Below are positions 54,318 through 61,563 of a stretch of DNA of 64,000 bases, piece by piece. Made by a program: the position numbers and the translations under genes. The stretch spans positions 1-64,000 of the forward strand of contig CAUJDW010000162.1 of NCBI GenBank assembly GCA_963169455.1, read 5' to 3'. How positions within the stretch are numbered: position 1 is the first letter of the stretch; each line of letters opens with the position of its first letter. The notes below the pieces were generated by a model that saw only the letters and a program-made list of their open reading frames with translations, made no database searches and was not told the origin of the DNA. Source of the stretch: Bacteroidota bacterium (GTDB lineage Bacteria; Bacteroidota; Bacteroidia; Chitinophagales; Saprospiraceae).

Positions 54318-54899
54318 ATGCACTTCACCAAAGATTTATGCCGGCAATTGAGCGACCTGGAGATCATCCGCAAGTCGCTGGAAGAGGTGGATTTCTTTTC
54401 GTGCCTCTACGAACGGTATGAAGCCAGCCTGCTGCGTTATGTGAAGCGCCTGGGTGTCACAGAGGAAGAAGCGCAGGATGTGCTGCAGGAAGCCTTCATC
54501 AATATCTGGAAAAACCTGCATGCCTTCGACCAAAGCCTCAAATTGTCGAGCTGGCTGTACCGCATCGTGCACAACCAGGCGATCTCCTGCCTGCGCAGGA
54601 AAAAATCATTTGGCAAGGATCAGAGAGCAGCATTCGACGAAGGCCTGCTGGTTCATATCTCCGACAGCGATCAGGATGAGGACAGCCCGGAGGCCCTGGA
54701 AGAAAAGGATCAACACGCCCGCGAGTTACTCGATCAGCTGCCGCTGCCCTACAAGGAAGTAATGGTGCTGAAGTTTCTGGAAGAGATGAGCTACGAAGAG
54801 ATATCCGACGTCCTGAAAATCCCCGAAGGCACGGTGGCCGCCCGCATCAACCGCGCCAAAAAGGCCCTGCGGAAGCTTTCCCCCCGGCCTAATTTTTAA
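54318..54899 (+). CDS. ECF-type RNA polymerase sigma factor
   Basis: Sigma-70 family factor of 193 aa lacking regions 1 and 3, as in the ECF group. Region 2 reads FFSCLYERYEASLLRYVKRL, EEEAQDVLQEAFINIWKNLH, and SLKLSSWLYRIVHNQAISCL. Region 4 reads LPLPYKEVMVLKFLEEMSYE and ISDVLKIPEGTVAARINRAK, the helix-turn-helix for -35 recognition. The membrane protein 13 bp downstream is a candidate regulator. The upstream DUF2202 gene may be its target or part of the same operon. Confidence 0.93.
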   Translation: MHFTKDLCRQLSDLEIIRKSLEEVDFFSCLYERYEASLLRYVKRLGVTEEEAQDVLQEAFINIWKNLHAFDQSLKLSSWLYRIVHNQAISCLRRKKSFGKDQRAAFDEGLLVHISDSDQDEDSPEALEEKDQHARELLDQLPLPYKEVMVLKFLEEMSYEEISDVLKIPEGTVAARINRAKKALRKLSPRPNF

Positions 54900-54912
54900 A
54901 ACATCGGCAATT

Positions 54913-55632
54913 ATGAAACCTTCGGACAAACTGATACAAACGATCCGGGAGCAACAGATACAGCCTGTTCCCCGCTGGCGGTTCACCCTCAGGAACCTGT
55001 TGCTCTGGAGCGCCTTTGCGGCTGCCGCCCTGCTGGGCGCCCTGGCTTTTTCAGTGGTCCTTTTCGCCATTCAGCAAACGGACTTCCAGGTCATCAGCCA
55101 CCTGTCGCACTCCCGCCTGGAGCTGTTCCTGGGCCTGCTGCCGTTTTTCTGGATCATCCTGCTTATCGTCTTTCTCATCATTGCCATATACAGTATTCAG
55201 TATGCCCCCAAAGGATACAAACTCACCCTGGCCCGCCTGGTGGGCTACAGCGCAGCCCTGAGCATCCTGCTGGGCGCCCTTTTCTTCATCGGCGGCGGCG
55301 CTCAGCGCCTGGAACAGGCCTTCGCGGTCAATGTCGGCCTGTACGAAAGCATTCAGGAGAAAAAAGTCAAACTCTGGTCGATGCCGGAACAAGGTTATCT
55401 CTCCGGACAGATCGAGCAAACGAGCGCGGGGGCCTTCCAGTTGAAAGATTTTGAAGGGAAGGAGTGGACGGTCGGGCACGAAGGGGCCTTCATTCCCCCC
55501 GTGGTTTTGCTGGAAAGAGGGGAAAAGGTGAAACTGATCGGCAAAATGGACGGCCCGGGCCGCTTCACAGCTGCCGAAGTCCGCCCCTGGGGCGGCATGG
55601 AGCGCAACGGGCGGAGGGGGCGCGGGGAATAG
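54913..55632 (+). CDS. Membrane protein of unknown function, possible anti-sigma partner
   Basis: A 239-aa inner-membrane protein with three clear helices: LLLWSAFAAAALLGALAFSV, LLPFFWIILLIVFLIIAIYS and AALSILLGALFFIGGG. The N-terminus before the first helix is about 28 residues long and basic, and the C-terminal about 105 residues are probably extracytoplasmic. No zinc anti-sigma motif (HxxxCxxC) is seen. Its place 13 bp after an ECF sigma gene is the usual position of an anti-sigma factor, but this role is inference from position only. Confidence 0.72.
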   Translation: MKPSDKLIQTIREQQIQPVPRWRFTLRNLLLWSAFAAAALLGALAFSVVLFAIQQTDFQVISHLSHSRLELFLGLLPFFWIILLIVFLIIAIYSIQYAPKGYKLTLARLVGYSAALSILLGALFFIGGGAQRLEQAFAVNVGLYESIQEKKVKLWSMPEQGYLSGQIEQTSAGAFQLKDFEGKEWTVGHEGAFIPPVVLLERGEKVKLIGKMDGPGRFTAAEVRPWGGMERNGRRGRGE

Positions 55633-55721
55633 GGTTTTATATGGTTTTATGGCTATATTGCTATATTGTTGGCCGGGGTGAGCCCACTTGAGGGGGTAAC
55701 ACCGCTGTAATTGTCATCCCA

Positions 55722-55748
55722 ACTTTAAACCTTAAACCTGCAACCTTG
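55722..55748 (+). repeat. Fragment of the CCTTAAACCTGCAA repeat
   Basis: AACTTTAAACCTTAAACCTG and the bases after it resemble the 14-bp array at 2563-2681. The TTG that begins the next gene lies at its right end. The preceding stretch (55640-55670) has TATATTG-rich sequence like the 16-mers at 25.9 kb. Confidence 0.55.
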
Positions 55749-56810
55749 AACAAGCTGTTGATTTATCCCGCTCTACTCCTGGCATCATTCGCCTTCGGCC
55801 AGACAACTGAGACTCCCACCATCATCCACGGCATATATGGCAGCCCCACCCCCTTCTGGGACAAAGGCTACCGCCTCGACGAACTGGGCGTCAACGCCAT
55901 TTTCGTCCGCGGCAGTTCCATCAGCCAGCCGATGATCGACAGGGCGCGGGCCGAAGGGCTGAATGTATACGTCGAATTTCCCACCCTGAACGGTAAGGGC
56001 TACGTGGAGGGACACCCGGAAGCCTGGGCCATCAATGAAAAAGGAGCGAAAGTGGAAGCGGCGGGCTGGTTCATGGGCGTATGCCCTACCGAGCCGGGCT
56101 TCCGGTCGCACCGGCAGGAGCAGCTTCGGGAAATGCTGCGAAAGTACGCAGTGGACGGCATCTGGCTGGACTATGTGCACTGGCATGCGCAGTTCGAAGA
56201 ACCGGAACCCATACTGCCCGAAACCTGCTTCTGCGAGCACTGCCTGGCGGCTTTCCAGTCCGCCTCGGGCATTGAAATACCCACAGGCGCTACTTCAGAA
56301 AAAGCCGAATGGGTACTCAGCAAGCATGATTCCCTCTGGCGGGACTGGCGCTGCGCCGTGATCGCCGACTGGGCCAAGGATTTGAAAACGCTCCTGAAAC
56401 AGGAGCGCCCGGATGCCTTGCTGGGCCTGTACCACTGCCCCTGGGCCGATGCCGATTTCGAGGGCGCCCGCCGCCGCATTCTGGGGCTCGATTATGAGCT
56501 TCTGAAAGAGGTAGTTGATGTATTCTCGCCGATGGTGTACCACGAAAGGATGGGGCGCCCCGCCGGCTGGGTGGAAGAAAACATCCGGTGGTTCGGCGAA
56601 AAGCTGGAAGTGCATCCGGGGGATCAGCTAAAAATATGGCCCATCGTGCAGGCCTACCGGGTGCTGCCCGAGGAATTCGGGCTGGTTTTGAAAGCCGGGC
56701 TTTCCGAAGCTTCCTCCGGTGTGATGATGTTCACCGGAGATGCAGTGGCGGAGGATGAGGCGAAGGTTAAGGTGATGAAAAAGGTTTATGGTGCTTTGGA
56801 TGGAAAGTGA
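55746..56810 (+). CDS. Secreted putative glycoside-hydrolase-like (TIM-barrel) protein
   Basis: Exported protein of about 354 aa. The only start that keeps the signal peptide (NKLLIYPALLLASFAFGQ) is a TTG at 55746, at the edge of a repeat. The rest has the pattern of putative glycosyl hydrolases related to GHL/DUF4015-type barrels: DELGVNAIFVRGSSISQPMI, GLNVYVEFPTLNGKGYVEGH, VDGIWLDYVHWHAQFEEPEP, CFCEHCLAAFQ, VDVFSPMVYHERMGRPAGWV, KAGLSEASSGVMMFTGDA. The Asp in DGIWLDY and the Cys pair before CLAAF are conserved in such proteins. Substrate unknown. Confidence 0.75.
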   Translation: MNKLLIYPALLLASFAFGQTTETPTIIHGIYGSPTPFWDKGYRLDELGVNAIFVRGSSISQPMIDRARAEGLNVYVEFPTLNGKGYVEGHPEAWAINEKGAKVEAAGWFMGVCPTEPGFRSHRQEQLREMLRKYAVDGIWLDYVHWHAQFEEPEPILPETCFCEHCLAAFQSASGIEIPTGATSEKAEWVLSKHDSLWRDWRCAVIADWAKDLKTLLKQERPDALLGLYHCPWADADFEGARRRILGLDYELLKEVVDVFSPMVYHERMGRPAGWVEENIRWFGEKLEVHPGDQLKIWPIVQAYRVLPEEFGLVLKAGLSEASSGVMMFTGDAVAEDEAKVKVMKKVYGALDGK

Positions 56811-56881
56811 TACGGCGCTTCATCGCAATCTGGAACCTGTTTCCCACCAGTAGTTGGCAAACCGCTGTTGCTTCATCAGGT

Positions 56882-58390
56882 TCAGGATGGCCTGCCGCTT
56901 AGGGATACGGCCAACTCTTCCCCCAACTCCCGAATATATGCGGGAAAGCCGTCAATATCCCCGGTAGTCGTCCGGAAATTCACGATGCACATGCGCAGGG
57001 CGAACTTCCCGCCGATGATGGCTTTGGAAATAAAGTAGTCCCCGCCCGCCTCTATGCGGTTCAGGATGGCCTCGTTCAATTGGTTAAGCCTGGCCTGAAC
57101 GGCCTCCTCACCCAGCCGGGGCCTCCATGCCGGCGGCACATAGCGGAAGGTGGCGATGCTCAGGTGTCGGGTGAAGGTTTCAAAATCCTCCTGCCCGCTG
57201 AACAGTTCAAAAGCGTACTGGGCCAGGCGGATATCTTCCCTGATCAGTTCACGCTGCCCTTCCTCTCCCAGGTGATGGGCCGAAAGCCACACCTTGAGCG
57301 CCCGGAAGCCGCGGGAGTTCTGCGGGCCGTAGTCCACGTAGTTCAGTTCCTGCTGTTCGAAGTTGTAATAGGGCGGGTGAAAGGAAAATGCCTGCGTCAG
57401 ATGCCGGGGGTCCTTCACCAGCGTACAGCCCGCTTCCAGGGGAGCGTACAGCCATTTGTGGGGGTCGACGGCGATGGAGTCTGCGGCGTTCAGCCCTTCG
57501 AACAGCTCCTGAAATTCCGGCAAACCTACGGCGAAACCGCCGTAGGCGCCGTCGACATGAAACCACAGGTTGAATTGATTGCATATTTCCGCTATGTCCG
57601 CCATGGGGTCAACTGCCCCGGTGCTGACCGTGCCGGCTGTGCCGACAACCAGAAAAGGCTGCCGGCCGGCCTGTATGTCTTCCTCTATGCTTTCCTTCAG
57701 TTTGCCGGGCCTCATCCTGCCTTCCGCGTCGGTTTCCACCCAGCGGATGCTGCTCAGGCCCAGGCCGTACAGGGCGGCGGCCTTTTGTATCCAGGTGTGT
57801 GTTTCCCGGGAACAATACAGGCAGAGTGCTTTTCCGAGGTTTTGCAGGCCTTTTTCCTGGAGCTGGGGGCCGGCTTTTTCGCGCATCGCGGCCAGAAAGC
57901 CGATCTGGTTGGCCATGTTGCCGCCGCTCACCATCAGCCCGCCGCCGGCGGGGTAGCCCATGAAGCGGGCGATCCATTCCACCGCCTGTTTTTCGATTTC
58001 CGTAGCGACGGGCGAAAGCGCCCAGGCGCTGACATTGGCGTTGACGGCTGAGGCCAGGAAGTCGCCGAGCACCCCCAGGGGCGCCGGAGAAGAGGTGATA
58101 TACCCCCAGAACTTCGGGTGCCCGTTGAACAGGGAGTACTCGAACAGCAAAGAGGCGGTGCGCTCCAGCAGTTCGCCGGCATCCTGGCCGCCGGGGCCGG
58201 AAGCGGTGATCTCTTCGAGCATCTGCCTGATCTCTTCGCTGCCGGCCGGTTTTTTTACCGGCAAATGGGGAATCTCCTGAAAGTGCCGGGCGATCCTGTC
58301 GGCCAGGAAATATCCCAGCTCCCGGAAGGTTTCAGCGCCGGGTTCAATTTTCCCAAACCTGGCGGATGGGGTTGTGGTCGGTATGGCCAT
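56882..58390 (-). CDS. PLP-dependent amino-acid decarboxylase (aromatic-L-amino-acid decarboxylase family)
   Basis: Group II decarboxylase of about 502 aa. Seen: HPKFWGYITSSPAPLGVLGD, GGLMVSGGNMANQIGFLAAM, HTWIQKAAALYGLG (conserved His stacking on PLP), GTAGTVSTGAVDPMADIA, FHVDGAYGGFA with the PLP-pyridine Asp, and IAVDPHKWLYAPLEAGC with the Schiff-base Lys. It fits the tyrosine/tryptophan/DOPA decarboxylase group; the amino acid used is not determined. Starts at 58417, 58396 and 58390 are possible. All overlap the end of the PIG-L gene by 47-74 bp, so the two are probably coupled. Confidence 0.9.
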   Translation of the reverse strand: MAIPTTTPSARFGKIEPGAETFRELGYFLADRIARHFQEIPHLPVKKPAGSEEIRQMLEEITASGPGGQDAGELLERTASLLFEYSLFNGHPKFWGYITSSPAPLGVLGDFLASAVNANVSAWALSPVATEIEKQAVEWIARFMGYPAGGGLMVSGGNMANQIGFLAAMREKAGPQLQEKGLQNLGKALCLYCSRETHTWIQKAAALYGLGLSSIRWVETDAEGRMRPGKLKESIEEDIQAGRQPFLVVGTAGTVSTGAVDPMADIAEICNQFNLWFHVDGAYGGFAVGLPEFQELFEGLNAADSIAVDPHKWLYAPLEAGCTLVKDPRHLTQAFSFHPPYYNFEQQELNYVDYGPQNSRGFRALKVWLSAHHLGEEGQRELIREDIRLAQYAFELFSGQEDFETFTRHLSIATFRYVPPAWRPRLGEEAVQARLNQLNEAILNRIEAGGDYFISKAIIGGKFALRMCIVNFRTTTGDIDGFPAYIRELGEELAVSLSGRPS

Positions 58391-59222
58391 ATTCATGGGA
58401 TTGTGCGTTTTCATCAATGCCTTCGAAGAGGCAGCTTTCCACCTGCCGCCCGCCGTTTACCAGGCTGAAGGCCCGGTAGTACTCCTGCTGCCCCCACAGA
58501 GTGAGGTGCTGGGCTTCCGTCAGCTGTTCGAGTTTGCCGTATATGGCCATCTGGGTTTTGTGGCGCCGGATGGCCTCCCAGGCGGTTCGCCAGTGCCGGG
58601 AGGTATCGATGCGGGTGGTGATGGCCCAGTCGGGGTAGGGCGCTGCCACGCGCCTTATGCCGTCCACATTCGAGGCCAGTTCTTTGAAGGCCGCCTGAAA
58701 CACCTCCCATTTGGCGGAGGGCCAGGCCATGTAATAAAGTTTGGAGACGCTGTGCGGCAAAAGCCCAAGGGTTTCGAAAAAGGGGTCGGCCGCTTTGACG
58801 ACGGCTGCGGTGGTGAACTGGGAGATGGCGATGTGGTCGGGGTGCCCATAGCCGCCTTCGGGGCCGAAAGTGATGACCACCTGTGGCCTTACCCTCCTGA
58901 TGCTCCGGCTGATCCTGGCGATGATCTCCGCAGGCCGGGCCTGGTCCAGCATCCCGTCGATGTAGCCCAGGAAGTTTACCTCCGTTAGCCGCAGGATTGC
59001 TGCCGCATCCAGCAGCTCGCGGGCCCGCGCCTGGCCGACGACGGCCATGCCGGGTGATTCTTTGGCTGTCCCGAACCGCCCCCTTTCGCCTTTGGTGGCC
59101 ATGAGCAGGTGCGTTTCCACGCCTTCGGCGGCGTATCGGGCCAATGTGCCGCCCATACCCAATGATTCATCATCGGGATGGGCGACAACACACATAAGCC
59201 GCTTGTTAATAAATGGTTTCAT
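58344..59222 (-). CDS. PIG-L (LmbE-like) family deacetylase
   Basis: Zinc-dependent N-deacetylase-like protein of 292 aa. The metal motif AHPDDESLGMGGTLARY is at residues 14-30 and the second part GYGHPDHIAISQ near residue 130. The family deacetylates N-acetylglucosaminyl compounds (GlcNAc-PI, mycothiol, bacillithiol precursors). In Bacteroidota, BshB of bacillithiol synthesis is one possibility, but no other bacillithiol gene is near. It is cytosolic and lies directly upstream of, and overlapping, the decarboxylase. Confidence 0.9.
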   Translation of the reverse strand: MKPFINKRLMCVVAHPDDESLGMGGTLARYAAEGVETHLLMATKGERGRFGTAKESPGMAVVGQARARELLDAAAILRLTEVNFLGYIDGMLDQARPAEIIARISRSIRRVRPQVVITFGPEGGYGHPDHIAISQFTTAAVVKAADPFFETLGLLPHSVSKLYYMAWPSAKWEVFQAAFKELASNVDGIRRVAAPYPDWAITTRIDTSRHWRTAWEAIRRHKTQMAIYGKLEQLTEAQHLTLWGQQEYYRAFSLVNGGRQVESCLFEGIDENAQSHEYGHTDHNPIRQVWEN

Positions 59223-59371
59223 TTGATTGCCCAGGTTTCAGGTGTTTTAAAAATGCCGGGTGATTTCTTTGATGCAAAACTAAGGGGAAAACCCTTCCGG
59301 GCCAAACGCAGATGATTCATCGGGCTGTCCGGCCTAGCCGTTGGAGGTTTTTTTGAGTTTGGGAGTAACTA

Positions 59372-59390
59372 TTTGGAACGCGGGCCTCCC
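59372..59390 (+). repeat. Possible end fragment of the ~87-bp dispersed element
   Basis: TTGGAACGCGGGCCTCCC resembles the outer arm GGAACGCGGGCCTG of the elements at 21.8 and 27.1 kb. The core and second arm are absent. It lies in the 293-bp gap before the plus-strand cyclase gene; nothing else is recognised in 59223-59515. Confidence 0.4.
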
Positions 59391-59515
59391 TAATTAAGCG
59401 GCGCCGCTCACTCAACCAGAGGTACTCCTGAATAAAGGCAGGTTCAAGCTTTAAACCGAAAGCTGCAATTTTGAACCATCCAAGCAAAACCTATTAATCC
59501 ACTCAATTTCGGCCC

Positions 59516-60814
59516 ATGTCACCACACCTTACCCTACCCGAAGCCGACACGCTCCATCACCTCGAGCATCTGCAGGCCATCACCCACTGCACCAACGACG
59601 CCATTATCTCCTCCGACGAGCAGGGCTGCATCCTGTCGTGGAACCCTGCCGCAGAAAAGCTCTTCGGTTATCCGGAAGAGGAGGCCATTGGGCGCCCCAT
59701 TTCCATCATTATCCCCGAGCAGTTCAGGGAGCAACACGAGGAGGGCATCCGCCGGGCGGCCAGAGGCGGCCCGCGCCGCGTCATCGGGAGCACGGCAGAA
59801 CTGCTGGGGCTGCACCGCGACGGCGGGATTTTCCCCATCGAACTCTCCCTCTCCACCTGGCGGTCGGAGGGGCGCTCCTGCTTCGTAGGCATCATCCGCG
59901 ATATCTCCAGCCGCAAGGAGGCGGAGGCGGAATTGCTCAGAAGCCAGGAACGGCTGAAAAAACAGGCCCGCAAACTCAGGGCCGCCAACAAGGAGGTGCG
60001 CGAAAAAAACGAACAACTGGAAGCCCTGTCCAACAAACTCGCCAAATACCTGTCACGGCAGGTCTATGACTCCATCTTCCAGGGCAAGCGGGACGTCAAA
60101 ATCGAGTCGTACCGCAAAAAACTGACCGTCTTTTTCTCCGACATCCATGATTTTTCCGGCATGGCCGACCGGGTGGAGCCCGAAGTGCTGACCCTGCTGC
60201 TGAACAAATACCTCGACGAGATGTCCAAAATCGCCCTGGAATACGGCGGCACCATTGACAAATACATCGGCGACGCCATCATGATCTTTTTCGGCGACCC
60301 GGAAAGCCGCGGGGAAAAGGAGGACGCCGTCGCCTGTGTCAAAATGGCGCTGGCCATGAAGCACCGGATGGCCTGCCTGCAAAAGGAATGGGAAGTGCTC
60401 GGTATCGGGCGGCCCTTTCAGGTGCGCATGGGCATCAATTCCGGCTACTGCACAGTCGGCAATTTCGGCTCGGAAGAAAGGCTCGACTACACCATAGTGG
60501 GCGGCGAGGTCAACCTCGCCAGCCGCCTGGAAAACGCTGCGGAAGTGGGCCAGATACTCATCTCGCGCCACACCTACGGGCTGGTCAAGGATGAAATCTC
60601 CTGCCGCAAAAACGGGGAGCTCAAGCTGAAAGGCATCACCTACCCCGTGCAGGCCTACGAAGTGCTGGGGCTGCCGGGCGAGATGGAAGAGGAGCAGCCG
60701 CTCCTGAAAAGGGAACTGGAAGGCTTTCAGCTCCTGATCGATTTCCAGAAGCTTTCCGGCCCCGACAAACTGGCGGCCAGAGATTTGCTGGAGCAGGCGA
60801 TCGCCCGCCTTTAA
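59516..60814 (+). CDS. Class III adenylate/guanylate cyclase with PAS sensor domain
   Basis: Cytosolic signalling enzyme of 432 aa. The PAS domain (about residues 20-135) reads ITHCTNDAIISSDEQGCILS, WNPAAEKLFGYPEEEAIGRP, ending IIRDISSRKEAEAEL. A coiled-coil linker follows (ERLKKQARKLRAANKEVREK), then the cyclase domain (about 195-385). The two metal Asp are in VFFSDIHDFSGM and YIGDAIMIFFGD, and the base-recognition Lys is in TIDKYIGD. The transition-state Asn/Arg are in VNLASRLENAA. In VGGEVN the usual Asp/Thr is replaced by Gly-Gly, which makes ATP versus GTP preference uncertain. Convergent with, and overlapping by 4 bp, the LytTR regulator gene. Confidence 0.9.
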   Translation: MSPHLTLPEADTLHHLEHLQAITHCTNDAIISSDEQGCILSWNPAAEKLFGYPEEEAIGRPISIIIPEQFREQHEEGIRRAARGGPRRVIGSTAELLGLHRDGGIFPIELSLSTWRSEGRSCFVGIIRDISSRKEAEAELLRSQERLKKQARKLRAANKEVREKNEQLEALSNKLAKYLSRQVYDSIFQGKRDVKIESYRKKLTVFFSDIHDFSGMADRVEPEVLTLLLNKYLDEMSKIALEYGGTIDKYIGDAIMIFFGDPESRGEKEDAVACVKMALAMKHRMACLQKEWEVLGIGRPFQVRMGINSGYCTVGNFGSEERLDYTIVGGEVNLASRLENAAEVGQILISRHTYGLVKDEISCRKNGELKLKGITYPVQAYEVLGLPGEMEEEQPLLKRELEGFQLLIDFQKLSGPDKLAARDLLEQAIARL

Positions 60815-61551
60815 TGGTCGGCCTTGATCATCTTCAGGAGTTCGTCCTTCCGGTTTCTGGCTACCGGGAGGGTCATTTTGTTGGACAGCAACAGGTAGCC
60901 GCCGTCAGCCCGCACGTATTCCCTGATGTGTTGCAGGTTGACGAGGTGTGAGTGGTGCGCCCGGAAGAAATTGAAAGGCGCCAGCCATTCCTCCACGTCC
61001 TTGAGCGTTTTGGAGATCAGCTTTTTGCGGCCGTTCGTCAGGTGGATCATCGTGTAGTTGCTGTCCGAAGAGCAAAGAATGATATCTTCCGGAGCGACGA
61101 ACTCGATGCTCTCCTTGGTGGCCAGGGCGATCCTGTCGGGCATGGGGGGGCTGTCTTTCTGGTTGCTGAAAAGCACCTGCATAGGCTTTCCGGCTTTGCG
61201 TTTGTACTTTTCGATGGCCTCTTTCAGTTCCTGGTTCTGGACCGGTTTGAGCAGATAGTCCAGCGCATTGGCTTTGACAGCCCGGATGCCGAACTCGTCA
61301 TAGGCCGTAGTGAAAATGACCTCGAAGGGGGGCTGCCCGCCGAATTCCTCCAGGATTTCAAAACCGTTCAGCCGGGGCATTTCGATATCCAGGAAAACCA
61401 AGCCCGGCGGGTTTTCCCGCAGGTACTCCAGCGCCTCATGGGAGTCGGTGAACTGGGCCGCCACCTCTACTTCGGGGCAAAATTTTTCGAGCTTCCAGGC
61501 CAGGGTGGCCAGGGAGTGTTTTTCGTCATCAACTAAAACGGCTTTTATCAT
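60811..61551 (-). CDS. LytTR-family response regulator
   Basis: DNA-binding regulator of 246 aa. The receiver domain (residues 1-120) has the acidic pair in LVDDEKHSLATL, phospho-acceptor Asp in LVFLDIEMPRLNG, TTAYDEFGIRAVKANALDYL and the Lys in LLKPVQ. The C-terminal LytTR domain (about 140-240) reads IALATKESIEFVAPEDIILC, FNFFRAHHSHLVNLQHIREY, LPVARNRKDELLKM. It is 12 bp downstream of its sensor kinase gene on the same strand, so the two form a LytS/LytR-like pair. The target genes cannot be read from the window. Confidence 0.93.
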   Translation of the reverse strand: MIKAVLVDDEKHSLATLAWKLEKFCPEVEVAAQFTDSHEALEYLRENPPGLVFLDIEMPRLNGFEILEEFGGQPPFEVIFTTAYDEFGIRAVKANALDYLLKPVQNQELKEAIEKYKRKAGKPMQVLFSNQKDSPPMPDRIALATKESIEFVAPEDIILCSSDSNYTMIHLTNGRKKLISKTLKDVEEWLAPFNFFRAHHSHLVNLQHIREYVRADGGYLLLSNKMTLPVARNRKDELLKMIKADH

Positions 61552-61563
61552 GGCGTGAGGTTT

